Positions 8,295-17,552 are shown, counted from the first letter of the stretch. The stretch: 64,000 nt of DNA from Leptospira sp. (GCA_027531445.1 JAPZRK010000077.1:1-64000), one strand, 5' to 3'. The notes: generated by a model from the letters alone, not told the origin. Numbers and translations are program-made.

Positions 8295-9473
8295 CTAAAC
8301 GACAACACAGCCTTTGCAAGGATGGACTAACTGTCTGTTTCCAGAAAGATGAGCTTCCCTCAACGATTGGTATTTGGATTGTTTCCAGAGTTCGGAAATA
8401 CTCATTTCAGGAAATTTTCCAACTCGAAGATCCGATTTGTAATCGCTATCACATGGATTGGTCAATCCGTCTTGCCAAATAAACATTCTTCTAAAGAGGT
8501 CGGAACAAATTTGAGTTTGTCCATTTGCTTTGGTTTCGTAAATATTCTCCCAAGGGTTATAATTTACAAACGCAACTTGATCTACCAGTCCACCCCAAAC
8601 TCTTTCCATCGAATCCATATCTTGTTTCTCAGTTACCTTTACACCCGAAACTCGAGTAATGACTTGTAGGTTTGAATAATCCCTATTTCGAATTTCTTGG
8701 AACATTTCTATGTTTTTTAACACTTTTTCCAATTTTCCATTTACTCGAAGCTGGCTATACAATGGCTCCTCCGCTGCGTCGGCAGAAAATACTACTGTCT
8801 TAACTCCGCCAGCTAACAATGCGTGAATTTTTCCTTCAGTTAAAAGCGATGCGTTCGTATTAACCTTTAGATTAAGGAATTTTCCTTTCACATAGGTAAG
8901 CATACCCTCAATATCTTTTGCTAGAAGTGGCTCCCCTCTAGAAGCTAGGGACAAAAATTCTATATTTTCAAAAGCCTGATCAATGATTTCTTTAAAAAGA
9001 TCCAAAGTCATTTGCCCCATACCTGGAGTTGTCTTTTTGAAAAATTCTAGATCTGTTTGATAACAAAATACACAACGATAATTGCATATGGAAGATGGCT
9101 CTATCTGAAGATAAGGAGGATAATCATCTAATCGGTGTAGGTGAGGAAACACATCATATCTATATCGATGATAAAAAAATCTCAATAATTCTTCATCATT
9201 GTATGTATACATCTCCTCTGCAATAAATGGAGTGATTTTGAACTGCGCACCCTGCTCCGCCTCTGCTTTCAAATCATTCCATACATTATTTAAAACTTCT
9301 TGAAAATTTTGTTTTTGCGCCACCGAGTGTTTCGTTGAAAAAGTCCCGTTTTTCCACTCAGATAAAACACGTATTGCTCTAGACTTTTGATATTCAATAG
9401 CACCAGATTTTTGGCTTTTGAAATCTTGAAAGCTATGGTGCTTTTTATAAATTTTTGGATCAATTTCTTTCAT
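8295..9473 (-). CDS. Radical SAM/SPASM domain protein
   Basis: This is a 392-residue protein. The radical SAM cluster motif C130-x3-C134-x2-C137 (CNYRCVFC) follows a long N-terminal extension of about 120 residues, and the glycine-rich SAM loop (LASRGEPLL) follows. The C-terminus has SPASM-type cysteines (NPCDSDYKSD, CKGC). The four-base overlap with the upstream cytidylyltransferase gene indicates translational coupling. Such enzymes do radical chemistry on sugars, lipids or peptides. In this setting I infer dehydration, epimerisation or dehydrogenation of a sugar. It is one of four radical SAM enzymes in the window. Confidence 0.88.
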   Translation of the reverse strand: MKEIDPKIYKKHHSFQDFKSQKSGAIEYQKSRAIRVLSEWKNGTFSTKHSVAQKQNFQEVLNNVWNDLKAEAEQGAQFKITPFIAEEMYTYNDEELLRFFYHRYRYDVFPHLHRLDDYPPYLQIEPSSICNYRCVFCYQTDLEFFKKTTPGMGQMTLDLFKEIIDQAFENIEFLSLASRGEPLLAKDIEGMLTYVKGKFLNLKVNTNASLLTEGKIHALLAGGVKTVVFSADAAEEPLYSQLRVNGKLEKVLKNIEMFQEIRNRDYSNLQVITRVSGVKVTEKQDMDSMERVWGGLVDQVAFVNYNPWENIYETKANGQTQICSDLFRRMFIWQDGLTNPCDSDYKSDLRVGKFPEMSISELWKQSKYQSLREAHLSGNRQLVHPCKGCVVV

Positions 9474-10213
9474 TTGTTTAAATCAAATTCACCATATTTT
9501 TTAAGCCACCATTCGACAACCGGTACTTGCCATTCATAATCTACGTCACAACCAGCTTCTTGATACAATGGTAATATTTTTTTTCCCATCCATTTCTGGG
9601 GTAACATACCTTCATCCAGATTTGTGAGATTCTTCGGCCTAACAATCGAGACACCCATATCTGCAAATAAAACATCACCTTGTGAATCCCTATCACAATT
9701 CAGAGTTGCTGGATCACCAAAAGTCTCGAAAGGTACAAAGGGCTGTAAGTATCCATTCTCATCTTTTTTCCTGGCTCTAAGGGGTGACCACATATTGTAT
9801 TTTGAAACAGTAACCGCGGAATCCGCATCAGGATTTTTACGCAACTCCTGTATTCCTAGGGAAATAGTATGGGAAGTCACGGTAGCTGCATTGCAAAACA
9901 AAAGAACTACGAGCTCAATGGTAACACCTGGATTTCTTTCTTGAATGATTTGAAATCCATGTTGGTATGCATGTTCACCTAACGCCTCTTTCGTTGCAAG
10001 GTGAGGTGGACGTTCTATGACCTCCACCCCTTCCGTTTTGGCTATATCCATTAGTATAGGATCATCTGTAGATAAAAAGACCTTATCTATTTCCTTCGTT
10101 CTCTTTGCCACATTCATTGGATACCAAGCCAGAGGTTTACCAAAAAGAGGAAATGTATTTTTTCCTGGGAATCCGATGCTCCCCTTTCTTCCCAATAATA
10201 ACGCAACAATCAT
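9470..10213 (-). CDS. CMP-sugar (acylneuraminate-type) cytidylyltransferase, third copy
   Basis: A protein of 247 residues. It has a divergent NeuA/KdsB-type P-loop-like signature, LLLGRKGSIGFPGKN, followed by PLAWYPMNVA and FLSTDDP, the normal layout of CMP-sialate/CMP-Kdo synthetases that use CTP to activate an ulosonic acid. The usual PARGGSK is changed to GRKGSIG, so the substrate may differ from those of the other two copies. It overlaps by four bases both the HAD gene upstream and the radical SAM gene downstream, suggesting a phosphatase, activation and tailoring unit. Confidence 0.85.
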   Translation of the reverse strand: MIVALLLGRKGSIGFPGKNTFPLFGKPLAWYPMNVAKRTKEIDKVFLSTDDPILMDIAKTEGVEVIERPPHLATKEALGEHAYQHGFQIIQERNPGVTIELVVLLFCNAATVTSHTISLGIQELRKNPDADSAVTVSKYNMWSPLRARKKDENGYLQPFVPFETFGDPATLNCDRDSQGDVLFADMGVSIVRPKNLTNLDEGMLPQKWMGKKILPLYQEAGCDVDYEWQVPVVEWWLKKYGEFDLNK

Positions 10214-10851
10214 AAAATACCTTTAAAATCCTTTAGCATAATTCCACTCCATTGTCTAGAGAACTCATCATCACCATCCGACCGTAACCAAAACTTAACT
10301 CCCGTTTGATCTACTGCAAGCCAATCAGTCTCGCTATCGCCAATCATTAAACAATCAGATGCCGACAAATTAAACATACTTAATACTTTGTGTATGGCAT
10401 CTTTCTTCTCTGTAGGTGCACCATAGACACCGTCAAAGATTTTATCTAAAGAAAGCCTTCTAAGTATGGAATCGATCTCAGACTGAGGAGTACCGGTGAA
10501 AACAAAATACATTTGGTTTTGATTTTTTGAAAATAATAAATGCTCTACACCAGATATCCATGGCGATGAAACAACTGCATCTTCTACAATCGTTGCAAAT
10601 TTTTGAATATATTCTTCTGTAGATTCTTTTGTTACATTAATTCCGGCCCACTCCATATAAAGTGGGATCTTCTTGAATCGAGATATTCCGCCAAATTTAA
10701 GATGGTGATCTTGGATTTTACTTTTTATTTCCTCAGATGCATTTTCAAAAAGTCCAAGGTATGCTTTCGATTTAATTTTAACTGAATCTTTGATAACTCC
10801 GTCAAAGTCCCAAAAGATTGCTTTAAACTCATTTATTATTAAAGTCTTCAT
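10210..10851 (-). CDS. HAD-superfamily phosphatase
   Basis: 213 residues with all four HAD motifs: nucleophile and acid/base in FWDFDGVIKDS, motif II in VFTGTP, a lysine in the PTEKKD segment, and the acidic motif IV GDSETDW. The alpha-helical cap insertion after motif I makes it a PGP-like small-molecule phosphatase. Because a CMP-sugar synthetase follows with an ATGA overlap, I infer that it removes the phosphate from an ulosonic acid phosphate (as in Kdn-9-P or Kdo-8-P phosphatases) before activation. A sugar-1-phosphate is an alternative substrate. Confidence 0.85.
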   Translation of the reverse strand: MKTLIINEFKAIFWDFDGVIKDSVKIKSKAYLGLFENASEEIKSKIQDHHLKFGGISRFKKIPLYMEWAGINVTKESTEEYIQKFATIVEDAVVSSPWISGVEHLLFSKNQNQMYFVFTGTPQSEIDSILRRLSLDKIFDGVYGAPTEKKDAIHKVLSMFNLSASDCLMIGDSETDWLAVDQTGVKFWLRSDGDDEFSRQWSGIMLKDFKGIL

Positions 10852-10863
10852 TTTCTCATTCTA

Positions 10864-10885
10864 CCTGTTTTTGCCGGCACACAGG
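10864..10885. repeat. Small GC-rich nested inverted repeat beside the truncated acyltransferase
   Basis: The perfect 8-base palindrome TGCCGGCA is flanked by an outer CCTGT/ACAGG inverted repeat. It is unusually GC-rich for this locus and lies between the stop codon of a truncated acyltransferase gene and the next start. It may be a deletion scar, a weak hairpin or chance. Confidence 0.35.
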
Positions 10886-10888
10886 CAA

Positions 10889-11269
10889 CTATTGCATGAG
10901 GTTAATCGATTCCAAATTTTGATTAGATGCCATTAGAACTACATTAGGACCCATTAAAACATTATTTCCAATAACAATTTCGCCAAAGTCAGCCGCTCCA
11001 AGTTTACTATTTGAGTTCATGCTAAAATTGTTCCAGATCTTTAGCTTACCGGAGTGCGAATATAAAGAAGATAATCTCATTATATTAATTGAATTTCCGA
11101 GTTGGATGTTCTCAAATCCTGAAATTTCTACTCCTAAACCAACTGTTAGATAATTACATCCAAATATCCATGCATAAAATATACCTCTCAACCTAAGTCC
11201 TATAGAACCAGGAAGATCTTTTATAAGGTAAGAAAAATTTATTAATATTTTTTTTCTTAATAAGCGCAT
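10889..11269 (-). pseudogene. Truncated left-handed beta-helix acyltransferase
   Basis: 126 residues matching only the first part of hexapeptide-repeat O-acetyltransferases (WbbJ/maltose-acetyltransferase type): a helical N-terminus, then imperfect repeats (NIQLGNSINI, EIVIGNNVLMGPNVVLMAS). Family members usually have about 180-220 residues, and the catalytic histidine and C-terminal coils come after this point. Here the frame stops at NQNLESINLMQ and only 37 bases separate it from the next gene, so the C-terminal part is deleted, not frameshifted. It is probably inactive unless it acts as a structural subunit. Confidence 0.7.
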
Positions 11270-11304
11270 AAAGATACGAGAAAGGAATTAAGTAATTCCA
11301 ATAG

Positions 11305-12180
11305 TCAATATATAATCTGTTGCGAATTGATCTCTTCGATCAACTGCAGTAAACCTTGTCCCAAATCAACATGCATTGGTGGAATATATTTTCTACCGAT
11401 TTTAGATTGATAAGCGTAGGGTGTGCGTACATAATGTCCAACCTGCTCCCCTTCGATAAACTCAACTAAATCTGGGCGATCTAATATCTCGGCTAACATT
11501 TTTAAAAGATCAATTACCTTCATTGGCTCTTGACCCGTTAAGACTACGCTCTGATTTTTGAAATCTTCTCCCATGGCAACAACGCTCGCTTTCGCGGCGT
11601 CTTCCACATGAATGTATTCTCTAAGGCTGTCTGGACTACCTTTATAGACTATTTTACCCGATGTTATAGCAGAATTTACAATTCGATATAAACCATTCGA
11701 TTTATCTGATCTAGGTCCATAAAGCGAACCAAATCGAAGAATGGTATAATCTAAATCATAGCTTCTTTGATACTCTTCCAAATAACACTCTGAGGCTTGT
11801 TTGCTACAACGATAAAATCCTCCTTCACGACTGTACACATAAACCGTGCTAGCATAAAGAATCCTTTTTACTTTGTGTTTTCTACAAGCCTCTAATATAT
11901 ATCCATTTCCCAAAACATTGATTTTAATGGTTTCAATGGGTTTATCTAACGCTTCATTTAAATCTGCCAAGGCTGCAAAATTATAAACAATGTCAAAGCC
12001 AGAAACAGAACTATAGATTTTATCTTCATCCAGCAGATTGCCTATTATCTGCTTTTGATCTGACCGAATCCAAGGAGAAGGATTACAATCGAATATAGTA
12101 ACTTCATGGCCGGCATTAGAAAGAGCATCTGACACGTGTGACCCCAAGAAACCAGAACCACCAAAAACTAATATTTTCAT
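11305..12180 (-). CDS. NAD-dependent epimerase/dehydratase (extended SDR)
   Basis: A protein of 291 residues starting with the Rossmann signature VFGGSGFLGSHV. The catalytic Tyr-x3-Lys is YRCSK near residue 124, preceded by LYASTVYVYS and followed by LRFGSLYGPRSD, as in sugar-nucleotide epimerases. The spacing between the serine/threonine and tyrosine is shorter than usual because the loop after VYVYS is reduced. It overlaps the 6-phosphogluconolactonase stop by four bases. It should epimerise or dehydrate an NDP-sugar; the sugar is not determinable. Confidence 0.88.
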   Translation of the reverse strand: MKILVFGGSGFLGSHVSDALSNAGHEVTIFDCNPSPWIRSDQKQIIGNLLDEDKIYSSVSGFDIVYNFAALADLNEALDKPIETIKINVLGNGYILEACRKHKVKRILYASTVYVYSREGGFYRCSKQASECYLEEYQRSYDLDYTILRFGSLYGPRSDKSNGLYRIVNSAITSGKIVYKGSPDSLREYIHVEDAAKASVVAMGEDFKNQSVVLTGQEPMKVIDLLKMLAEILDRPDLVEFIEGEQVGHYVRTPYAYQSKIGRKYIPPMHVDLGQGLLQLIEEINSQQIIY

Positions 12181-12839
12181 ATTGTGAAAAAAATCTCCGT
12201 CCTTTCTATCCCGTGAATATAACTTGCAGGGAATCTTAAATCACGACTTCTTACAGACTCAACGATCCTCTTTTTAGAGTCTCCAGTTGCCAAAAACAAA
12301 ATATTTCGAGACTTATTTATTCGATTCACTGATAGACTCATTCTTTCTGCTGGGGGCTTTGGTGAATCAAAAACTGCTATCACATCGGGCGAATCTTCAT
12401 ATTCGCCTAAGTAGTTTCCAGGAAAGAGGCTTGCCGTATGTCCATCCTCTCCAATCCCTAAGATCGACATATTGAATTCTTTAACATTTCTTAGTAATTT
12501 CCCATAGGTCAGAGCAGAATCATTAGGATTGCCATCCGGATAGGAATGGAAAACTGCCTTGCTTAGAATTTCATGACCTATTGCTTCTTTTATGACTCTC
12601 TCATTCGAATCATCTGAACTTTTTTCTACACATCTTTCATCAGCTAACCAAAAATGCATTCGAGACCATATAAAGTTTAACTCTCGGAATTTACGGTATA
12701 ATGGTATTGGCGTAAGACCACCAGATAGGAGCCAATGAACATCTTCCGATTTAGAATCAGATTTTTGAAGACTTTCAATGAATAAAAGAACCTTTGACTC
12801 AAAGTCTTTCCTACTAACATAATTTAGTTCCATTAACAT
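12177..12839 (-). CDS. 6-phosphogluconolactonase-like protein (DevB/SOL type)
   Basis: 220 residues with the family motifs WLLSGGLTP near the N-terminus, HFWLADERCV in the middle, and the diagnostic GIGEDGHTASLFPG. Known members hydrolyse 6-phosphogluconolactone in the pentose-phosphate pathway; the wider family includes glucosamine-6-phosphate deaminases. Finding it inside an O-antigen train, overlapping an epimerase gene, suggests either a dedicated supply of pentose/heptulose phosphates or action on another sugar lactone or amino-sugar phosphate. An in-frame ATG two codons in (12833) is an equally possible start. Confidence 0.82.
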   Translation of the reverse strand: MLMELNYVSRKDFESKVLLFIESLQKSDSKSEDVHWLLSGGLTPIPLYRKFRELNFIWSRMHFWLADERCVEKSSDDSNERVIKEAIGHEILSKAVFHSYPDGNPNDSALTYGKLLRNVKEFNMSILGIGEDGHTASLFPGNYLGEYEDSPDVIAVFDSPKPPAERMSLSVNRINKSRNILFLATGDSKKRIVESVRSRDLRFPASYIHGIERTEIFFTI

Positions 12840-12847
12840 TAATGTAT

Positions 12848-14623
12848 CTAAACTGCAGACTCGCAGTCAGCAATCTCATTCCGGATAAACTTTACCCAAT
12901 TGTATTTCCATTGATTACTGGAATCACACTGAACTTTGCGAAACTCGTTTAAAGCTTTTTGCCTTTCAGAATTATGCCACCAATCATTGATATTGTCGAA
13001 CTCTCGATTCAGCATCTCCGCCGCGTCTCCTGGGGAATAAAAAACAATACCAGCTTTATGGAGTGAATAATAATATTGTTGTGCTTCTTCGCATAAACCA
13101 AAAATATTCGGATCATAAAAAATAATAGTCGGAACATTCATGGCAATCGAAATCAAATGGGAAGTTGAAATATGATCAACCACAATGATCCTATACTTAC
13201 CATATAAATCCGTTTGATTTTTATACTTAGTATTGTCTATTTTAACATTTTGACGAACAATTGGTTCGACAATAGAACAATATTTAACAGGGTATGGTCG
13301 ATACACAAATTCCGACCGAATCTGATTCGATAAGGCATTATAAAAAATAGATTTTCCGTCTTCATAACACTCATGCTGATCAGTCAACAACTGACTTTGC
13401 AATTTATAAAAAGCACGTGGATGGTCTGTTGAAATCAATAGAACACCATCTTTATGATTCCGATTGCGGAGGTTCCTAACTTTCGATAACATTGGTGATT
13501 CGGGAAAATTGATTATATTACTATCAACTTGAATATGATTGAATCTCCAACCCCAACTTGCAAATTTTGTAGCAAGACTATACTCAAAATAGGTTTGCGG
13601 CAAGGATTTAAGTGCACCGTAGCCACCTCCATGTTGAAAACTGATCCATTTGCCTCTTTGCTCTTTTACTAAACCTAACTCAATCTCTTTGTTATTATAA
13701 ATATCTGTGCCAACCCAAAGTTTCGGCGTATTCTTTTTCATAGACTCTATCGTGCCTTTAGTAGGAACCGGCAGGAAGGAATGTAAATATTTTGAGACAA
13801 TGGCTTCAAAGGAATTGGTAATTGGAAAAGAGAGATAATTCTTGGGTATAAAAGTAAAAACCTTTTTTCGATCTTTCCGATTCTTTACGTTAGATATAAT
13901 CTCTTTACATAACGTGTATGGACCTAATGTCTTAAATTGAAGATATAATTTTTCAAACTTAGATAGGCCATATACTGTTCCTATATTTACATATTTGTTA
14001 AAAAATAATTTCTCCAGTATGAATTCCTTATAGGTTTGTGTAACTGCAATTTCAGAATCTACTTTTAAAGAAATTCCCGCTGACGAATAAAGATGATTCA
14101 TGTCTATGTTTTGAAAAAATTCTAAATTGAGTTTTTTAGAATTTAGTTCAGTAAGAATTATAGAAAATAAAAATAAGTTTCCAGATGAATTCAAAAAATT
14201 AGAATAAAAAATGTCTTTATCGATTATTCTAAAGTCATCTGGAGTTTTAACTATTTTGATTGTGTAGTCATCATCCAAACTAACAACTTTTTCAATGTTC
14301 AAATATCGATCGTAAAAGATTCCTAAGAAATTTAATAATGATGGGGATAGATATATTTCCCAAAATTTCAATGAAAGATCTAAATTTAAATAGTCATTTA
14401 AAATAGGGTAAATTCTGATAATAATTCTTTTGGTTAATTCTTGAACATAATTAGCCGCATCCAAGACAGCATCCCAATTTTTGTAGGGAGACTTTAACGT
14501 CTGTTTCTTATATCTTTCAAAGACAACATTATTATCCAAACACCAATGACCCAAAAAGACAGATTGTTCAAAGTCATTTCTTTGACCATCAAAGCTTAAA
14601 CTTGTAAGAACTAGTTCTTTCAC
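12848..14623 (-). CDS. Putative transferase of the LIC12162 type (O-antigen biosynthesis)
   Basis: 591 residues. The opening, with LTSLSFDG and SVFLGHWCLDNN, and the C-terminal half (WVGTDIYNNKE, ISFQHGGGYGALKSL, VVDHISTSHLISIAMNVPTIIF) match what I remember of the 'putative transferase, LIC12162 family' of Leptospira O-antigen loci. The DHISTSHLISIAMNVPTI segment resembles the donor-binding region of GT-B/CDP-glycerol-type transferases, and ISFQHGG is also seen in them. No signal peptide is evident. I infer that it transfers a sugar or substituent during repeat-unit assembly; no biochemical role is established to my knowledge. Confidence 0.7.
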   Translation of the reverse strand: MKELVLTSLSFDGQRNDFEQSVFLGHWCLDNNVVFERYKKQTLKSPYKNWDAVLDAANYVQELTKRIIIRIYPILNDYLNLDLSLKFWEIYLSPSLLNFLGIFYDRYLNIEKVVSLDDDYTIKIVKTPDDFRIIDKDIFYSNFLNSSGNLFLFSIILTELNSKKLNLEFFQNIDMNHLYSSAGISLKVDSEIAVTQTYKEFILEKLFFNKYVNIGTVYGLSKFEKLYLQFKTLGPYTLCKEIISNVKNRKDRKKVFTFIPKNYLSFPITNSFEAIVSKYLHSFLPVPTKGTIESMKKNTPKLWVGTDIYNNKEIELGLVKEQRGKWISFQHGGGYGALKSLPQTYFEYSLATKFASWGWRFNHIQVDSNIINFPESPMLSKVRNLRNRNHKDGVLLISTDHPRAFYKLQSQLLTDQHECYEDGKSIFYNALSNQIRSEFVYRPYPVKYCSIVEPIVRQNVKIDNTKYKNQTDLYGKYRIIVVDHISTSHLISIAMNVPTIIFYDPNIFGLCEEAQQYYYSLHKAGIVFYSPGDAAEMLNREFDNINDWWHNSERQKALNEFRKVQCDSSNQWKYNWVKFIRNEIADCESAV

Positions 14624-14631
14624 AAGAGAGC

Positions 14632-15486
14632 TTAATTTATAACACTGACAATGATCGTATCACACAATCCGAGGGAGGACAATTTAGACTCATAAGAATT
14701 ATGAAGATCTTCATCATCCAAAAATGACCATTTAACGTGTCCGCCAGGTAAACCGTTAGACAGCCAATAAAGATGATTGGATAATGTGTAACGTTGAATT
14801 TGTTTCATCCAATGAACGCGTAATCCACATTTTTTGATTAAATCTTTTAAACTCTCATTATTAAATAAAAATAAATGATTACTCCAATAGGTAAACTCAG
14901 AGAAAGGTTTTGATTGATACAAGGCTAGTAAGGCATCATTTGAATTTGGTACTTCAATGATTAGCTCCCCATTATCCTTGAGTAAACTTGCAAGTTCCTT
15001 AATTACCGTTTCTGGATCGGGAAGATGTTCAATCACATGAAAGGCAGTTATCAAATCAAACTTTTTGTTAGAATTTATAAACGCATTCGGACTTTTTTCA
15101 ACATGCACTCCTAGACTTTTCAAGCGTTCTACTGCTCTAGTTTCTAATTCAATTCCATATCTTTGATTCGCAAACGAGGACGCCTTCGACAGAAAGCCTC
15201 CTGCCCCACAACCAAAATCTAAAATATCTTTATTAAGAATTTTTTGCTTTAAAAACTTAAATCTTCTATCATCGTCCTTTTCTGATTCTTTCAACCACTC
15301 TTCGATAGATACAGGGTTAGAACCATGCATTCCAGATTCTTCATAATGAGTTTTTTCAATATGTGAAAAATCCGAAAGAAAAACTAAGGAACAATTCTTA
15401 CATTCAAAAATTTTGAGATTTTCGGAATCTCTTACCTTACCGGTTCTTTGAATAAATTCCTTAGATTTACAGAGGTAACATTCCAC
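14632..15486 (-). CDS. Zinc-ribbon class I SAM-dependent methyltransferase
   Basis: Protein of 284 residues: an N-terminal zinc ribbon (CYLC at residue 3, CKNC near 29), then motif I ILDFGCGAGGFLSKA near 90 and the post-motif ITAFHVIEHLPDPE, characteristic of Methyltransf_23-type O-antigen methyltransferases. It starts two bases after the radical SAM stop. It presumably methylates a sugar, perhaps a product of the ulosonic acid module immediately upstream. Acceptor unknown. Confidence 0.88.
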   Translation of the reverse strand: MECYLCKSKEFIQRTGKVRDSENLKIFECKNCSLVFLSDFSHIEKTHYEESGMHGSNPVSIEEWLKESEKDDDRRFKFLKQKILNKDILDFGCGAGGFLSKASSFANQRYGIELETRAVERLKSLGVHVEKSPNAFINSNKKFDLITAFHVIEHLPDPETVIKELASLLKDNGELIIEVPNSNDALLALYQSKPFSEFTYWSNHLFLFNNESLKDLIKKCGLRVHWMKQIQRYTLSNHLYWLSNGLPGGHVKWSFLDDEDLHNSYESKLSSLGLCDTIIVSVIN

Positions 15487-15488
15487 GA

Positions 15489-16469
15489 CTAATTACTCAT
15501 TTTCGAACATTTTAGACAGATAGGATTTTCATGAAATCGCCCTTCTTTATGAATTGCTCGAAGGTGTTTGGCTTCATCGGAATTCCACAAATCATGAAGA
15601 CTTTGCTGTGGTGTTTCACCCAATTTCAAGTAAGAACTAAACATGGCACAACAAGGCGTCACCTCACCATTCCCTCTAAGATATAAACGTTGCCATGGTT
15701 GATTGCACTTGAAGTTATAATCAATTACTCTATCCGAATCTGCGGCTAGTCCTTCAAAATCTCCTTCTGTATCTGGAGTCATAAAATCTTGAATTACGAT
15801 GAAATCGACTTTATCATTCCAATAATCAATAAATTGATCAACTTCCGCTTCATTCTCTTTCATGAGCACAAAATTCACACCAACGATAGGAACTTCTAAA
15901 TTCATCTCCTTCTTGATTCTAAGGAAATTATTTATATTATTCATAACTTCAGGAAATTTTCCACCAATGCGAATTTTCTTGTAGGTCTCTTCGTTGATTG
16001 CATCTAAACTAAATCGAATTCTAGTTAAACCTGAATTTAAAATTTTCACAGCAAGTTCTTCAGTAACTAGAGATGCATTTGAATTAACCATTATATCAAG
16101 ATAGCCTAAATCCGAAGCTATTTTGAACCAGTCGGTTATTTCCCGAATTAAAAAGGGTTCATTGTCGCCTTGGAAAGACACAGAAGGAGCATTATACTTT
16201 TGACCCTCCTGCAGAATTTCTGTAATTTTTTCAGTAGTCATTCTTTCTTTATATCCGAACTTCTTCTTTAGCTCCGGGATACCTTGGACACACATAGGAC
16301 ATTTAAAATTACAATTGTAACTAGTCTCAATATGTAAAAACATGGGAAACTCAGTTTCTAATTCAAAACGATTAACTTTTTCCCATTTTTCGCGATAATC
16401 ATCAAAATTTTTCCCTTTGATCCGAGAAAGGATTTTGATAGCATCTGATTCTTTTTTATAGGATTTCAT
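15489..16469 (-). CDS. Radical SAM/SPASM domain protein of the KdnB module
   Basis: A 326-residue protein with cluster motif C53-x3-C57-x2-C60 (CNFKCPMC), the SAM-binding FQGDNEPFLI and a SPASM-like C-terminus (TPCCAMFSSY, ICLKCSK). It follows the KdnB-like gene with no gap, so it is very likely co-translated and acts on the same sugar. In place of the common GGEP it has GDNEP, a variant known in SPASM enzymes. The reaction is unknown; radical dehydrogenation, epimerisation or dehydration of the ulosonic acid would fit. Confidence 0.88.
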   Translation of the reverse strand: MKSYKKESDAIKILSRIKGKNFDDYREKWEKVNRFELETEFPMFLHIETSYNCNFKCPMCVQGIPELKKKFGYKERMTTEKITEILQEGQKYNAPSVSFQGDNEPFLIREITDWFKIASDLGYLDIMVNSNASLVTEELAVKILNSGLTRIRFSLDAINEETYKKIRIGGKFPEVMNNINNFLRIKKEMNLEVPIVGVNFVLMKENEAEVDQFIDYWNDKVDFIVIQDFMTPDTEGDFEGLAADSDRVIDYNFKCNQPWQRLYLRGNGEVTPCCAMFSSYLKLGETPQQSLHDLWNSDEAKHLRAIHKEGRFHENPICLKCSKMSN

Positions 16470-17540
16470 TTACATCTCCGCATATAGACTTTTTATTTTT
16501 TCAGCGGTGAAAATAGATTTCCAATTTTCACCTAATGCATTAGTAAGTGGTCGCTCCATCCGAAGAGTCATTGCAACCATTCTGTCGATAGCATCGGAAT
16601 CTAAGGCACTACATACTTTTTTTGGTAAAGTTATATTATGTAATTCAAGCATATTTCTAAATTTCGTTACATATTCACCGTAATATTCATCTAACACATT
16701 AAAAGCCACACAATTAGCAAAACCATGTCGGTAACCTAACTCTATACTTAATCCATAAGATAAAGCATGGCATACGCCCACCTCTGAATTAACGATAGAT
16801 ACACCACCCATGTAGGAAGCAGTCATCAACATATCATCAGTACCATCAGATAAGAAAACCCTTTCACAAAGTTCTAATGCTTTATGGGCATATCCTTTCG
16901 CAAGTTCGTTTATCATGGTCCCTTCTAGACTTTCAACACAATGAATATAACAATCCATTCCCGAATAAAAGCGCTGATTAACTGGAACATTTTTTATTAG
17001 TGAACTATCCATGATGATTGCATCAAACATGCTGAAATCACTATTTATCCCAAATTTTCTATCTTTTCCCATGAGAACAGCTGTCCTACTCGCTTCTGCT
17101 CCAGACCCGGCTACTGTGGGTACTCCAACTTTATAAATCCCAGGAGTAGGAACCAAATCCCAGCCCTGGTATTCACTTGAAGAACCTGAATTGCACAGCA
17201 TAACAGATACAGCCTTTGCCACATCCATTGAGCTTCCACCACCAATTCCAATTATTGATATCGGATTATGATTCTTTTTGATTCCAACGATTTTGTTTTT
17301 AATTTCATCCACCTGAATCGTAGAGGGCTCTTTTTTTGAAGCAGGAAACCATTCTATAATATCTTCCTTTTTTGGTGAAATTCGATCGAGGATATTTGAG
17401 TCTTTATGTATATCATCAATGACAAATACGTAATAATCATTTTCCTTCTTTCTTTCCGGAAGCAACTCATTGAGTCTAGCAATGGAATTTTCTCCGAATA
17501 ATAATCGAGGGACTTGTTTAAAAATTCTGAATGAAGTCAT
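16470..17540 (-). CDS. kdnB: KdnB-like 3-deoxy-ulosonate 8-oxidase (iron-type alcohol dehydrogenase family)
   Basis: 356 residues. NAD-binding GGGSSMD is at 100-106 and the metal ligands of iron-type alcohol dehydrogenases are all present: D196 and H200 in SGMDCYIHC, H258 in VGVCHALSYG, H272 in YRHGF. Long stretches around EYQGWDL, GAEASRTAVL and HCVESLEGT match my memory of Shewanella oneidensis KdnB, which oxidises the terminal hydroxyl of Kdo before amination by KdnA to 8-amino-Kdo. A DegT aminotransferase and a CMP-sugar synthetase lie just upstream, as that pathway needs. Substrate (Kdo or a C9 acid) is inferred. Confidence 0.85.
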   Translation of the reverse strand: MTSFRIFKQVPRLLFGENSIARLNELLPERKKENDYYVFVIDDIHKDSNILDRISPKKEDIIEWFPASKKEPSTIQVDEIKNKIVGIKKNHNPISIIGIGGGSSMDVAKAVSVMLCNSGSSSEYQGWDLVPTPGIYKVGVPTVAGSGAEASRTAVLMGKDRKFGINSDFSMFDAIIMDSSLIKNVPVNQRFYSGMDCYIHCVESLEGTMINELAKGYAHKALELCERVFLSDGTDDMLMTASYMGGVSIVNSEVGVCHALSYGLSIELGYRHGFANCVAFNVLDEYYGEYVTKFRNMLELHNITLPKKVCSALDSDAIDRMVAMTLRMERPLTNALGENWKSIFTAEKIKSLYAEM

Positions 17541-17552
17541 CTATTTACCTTT

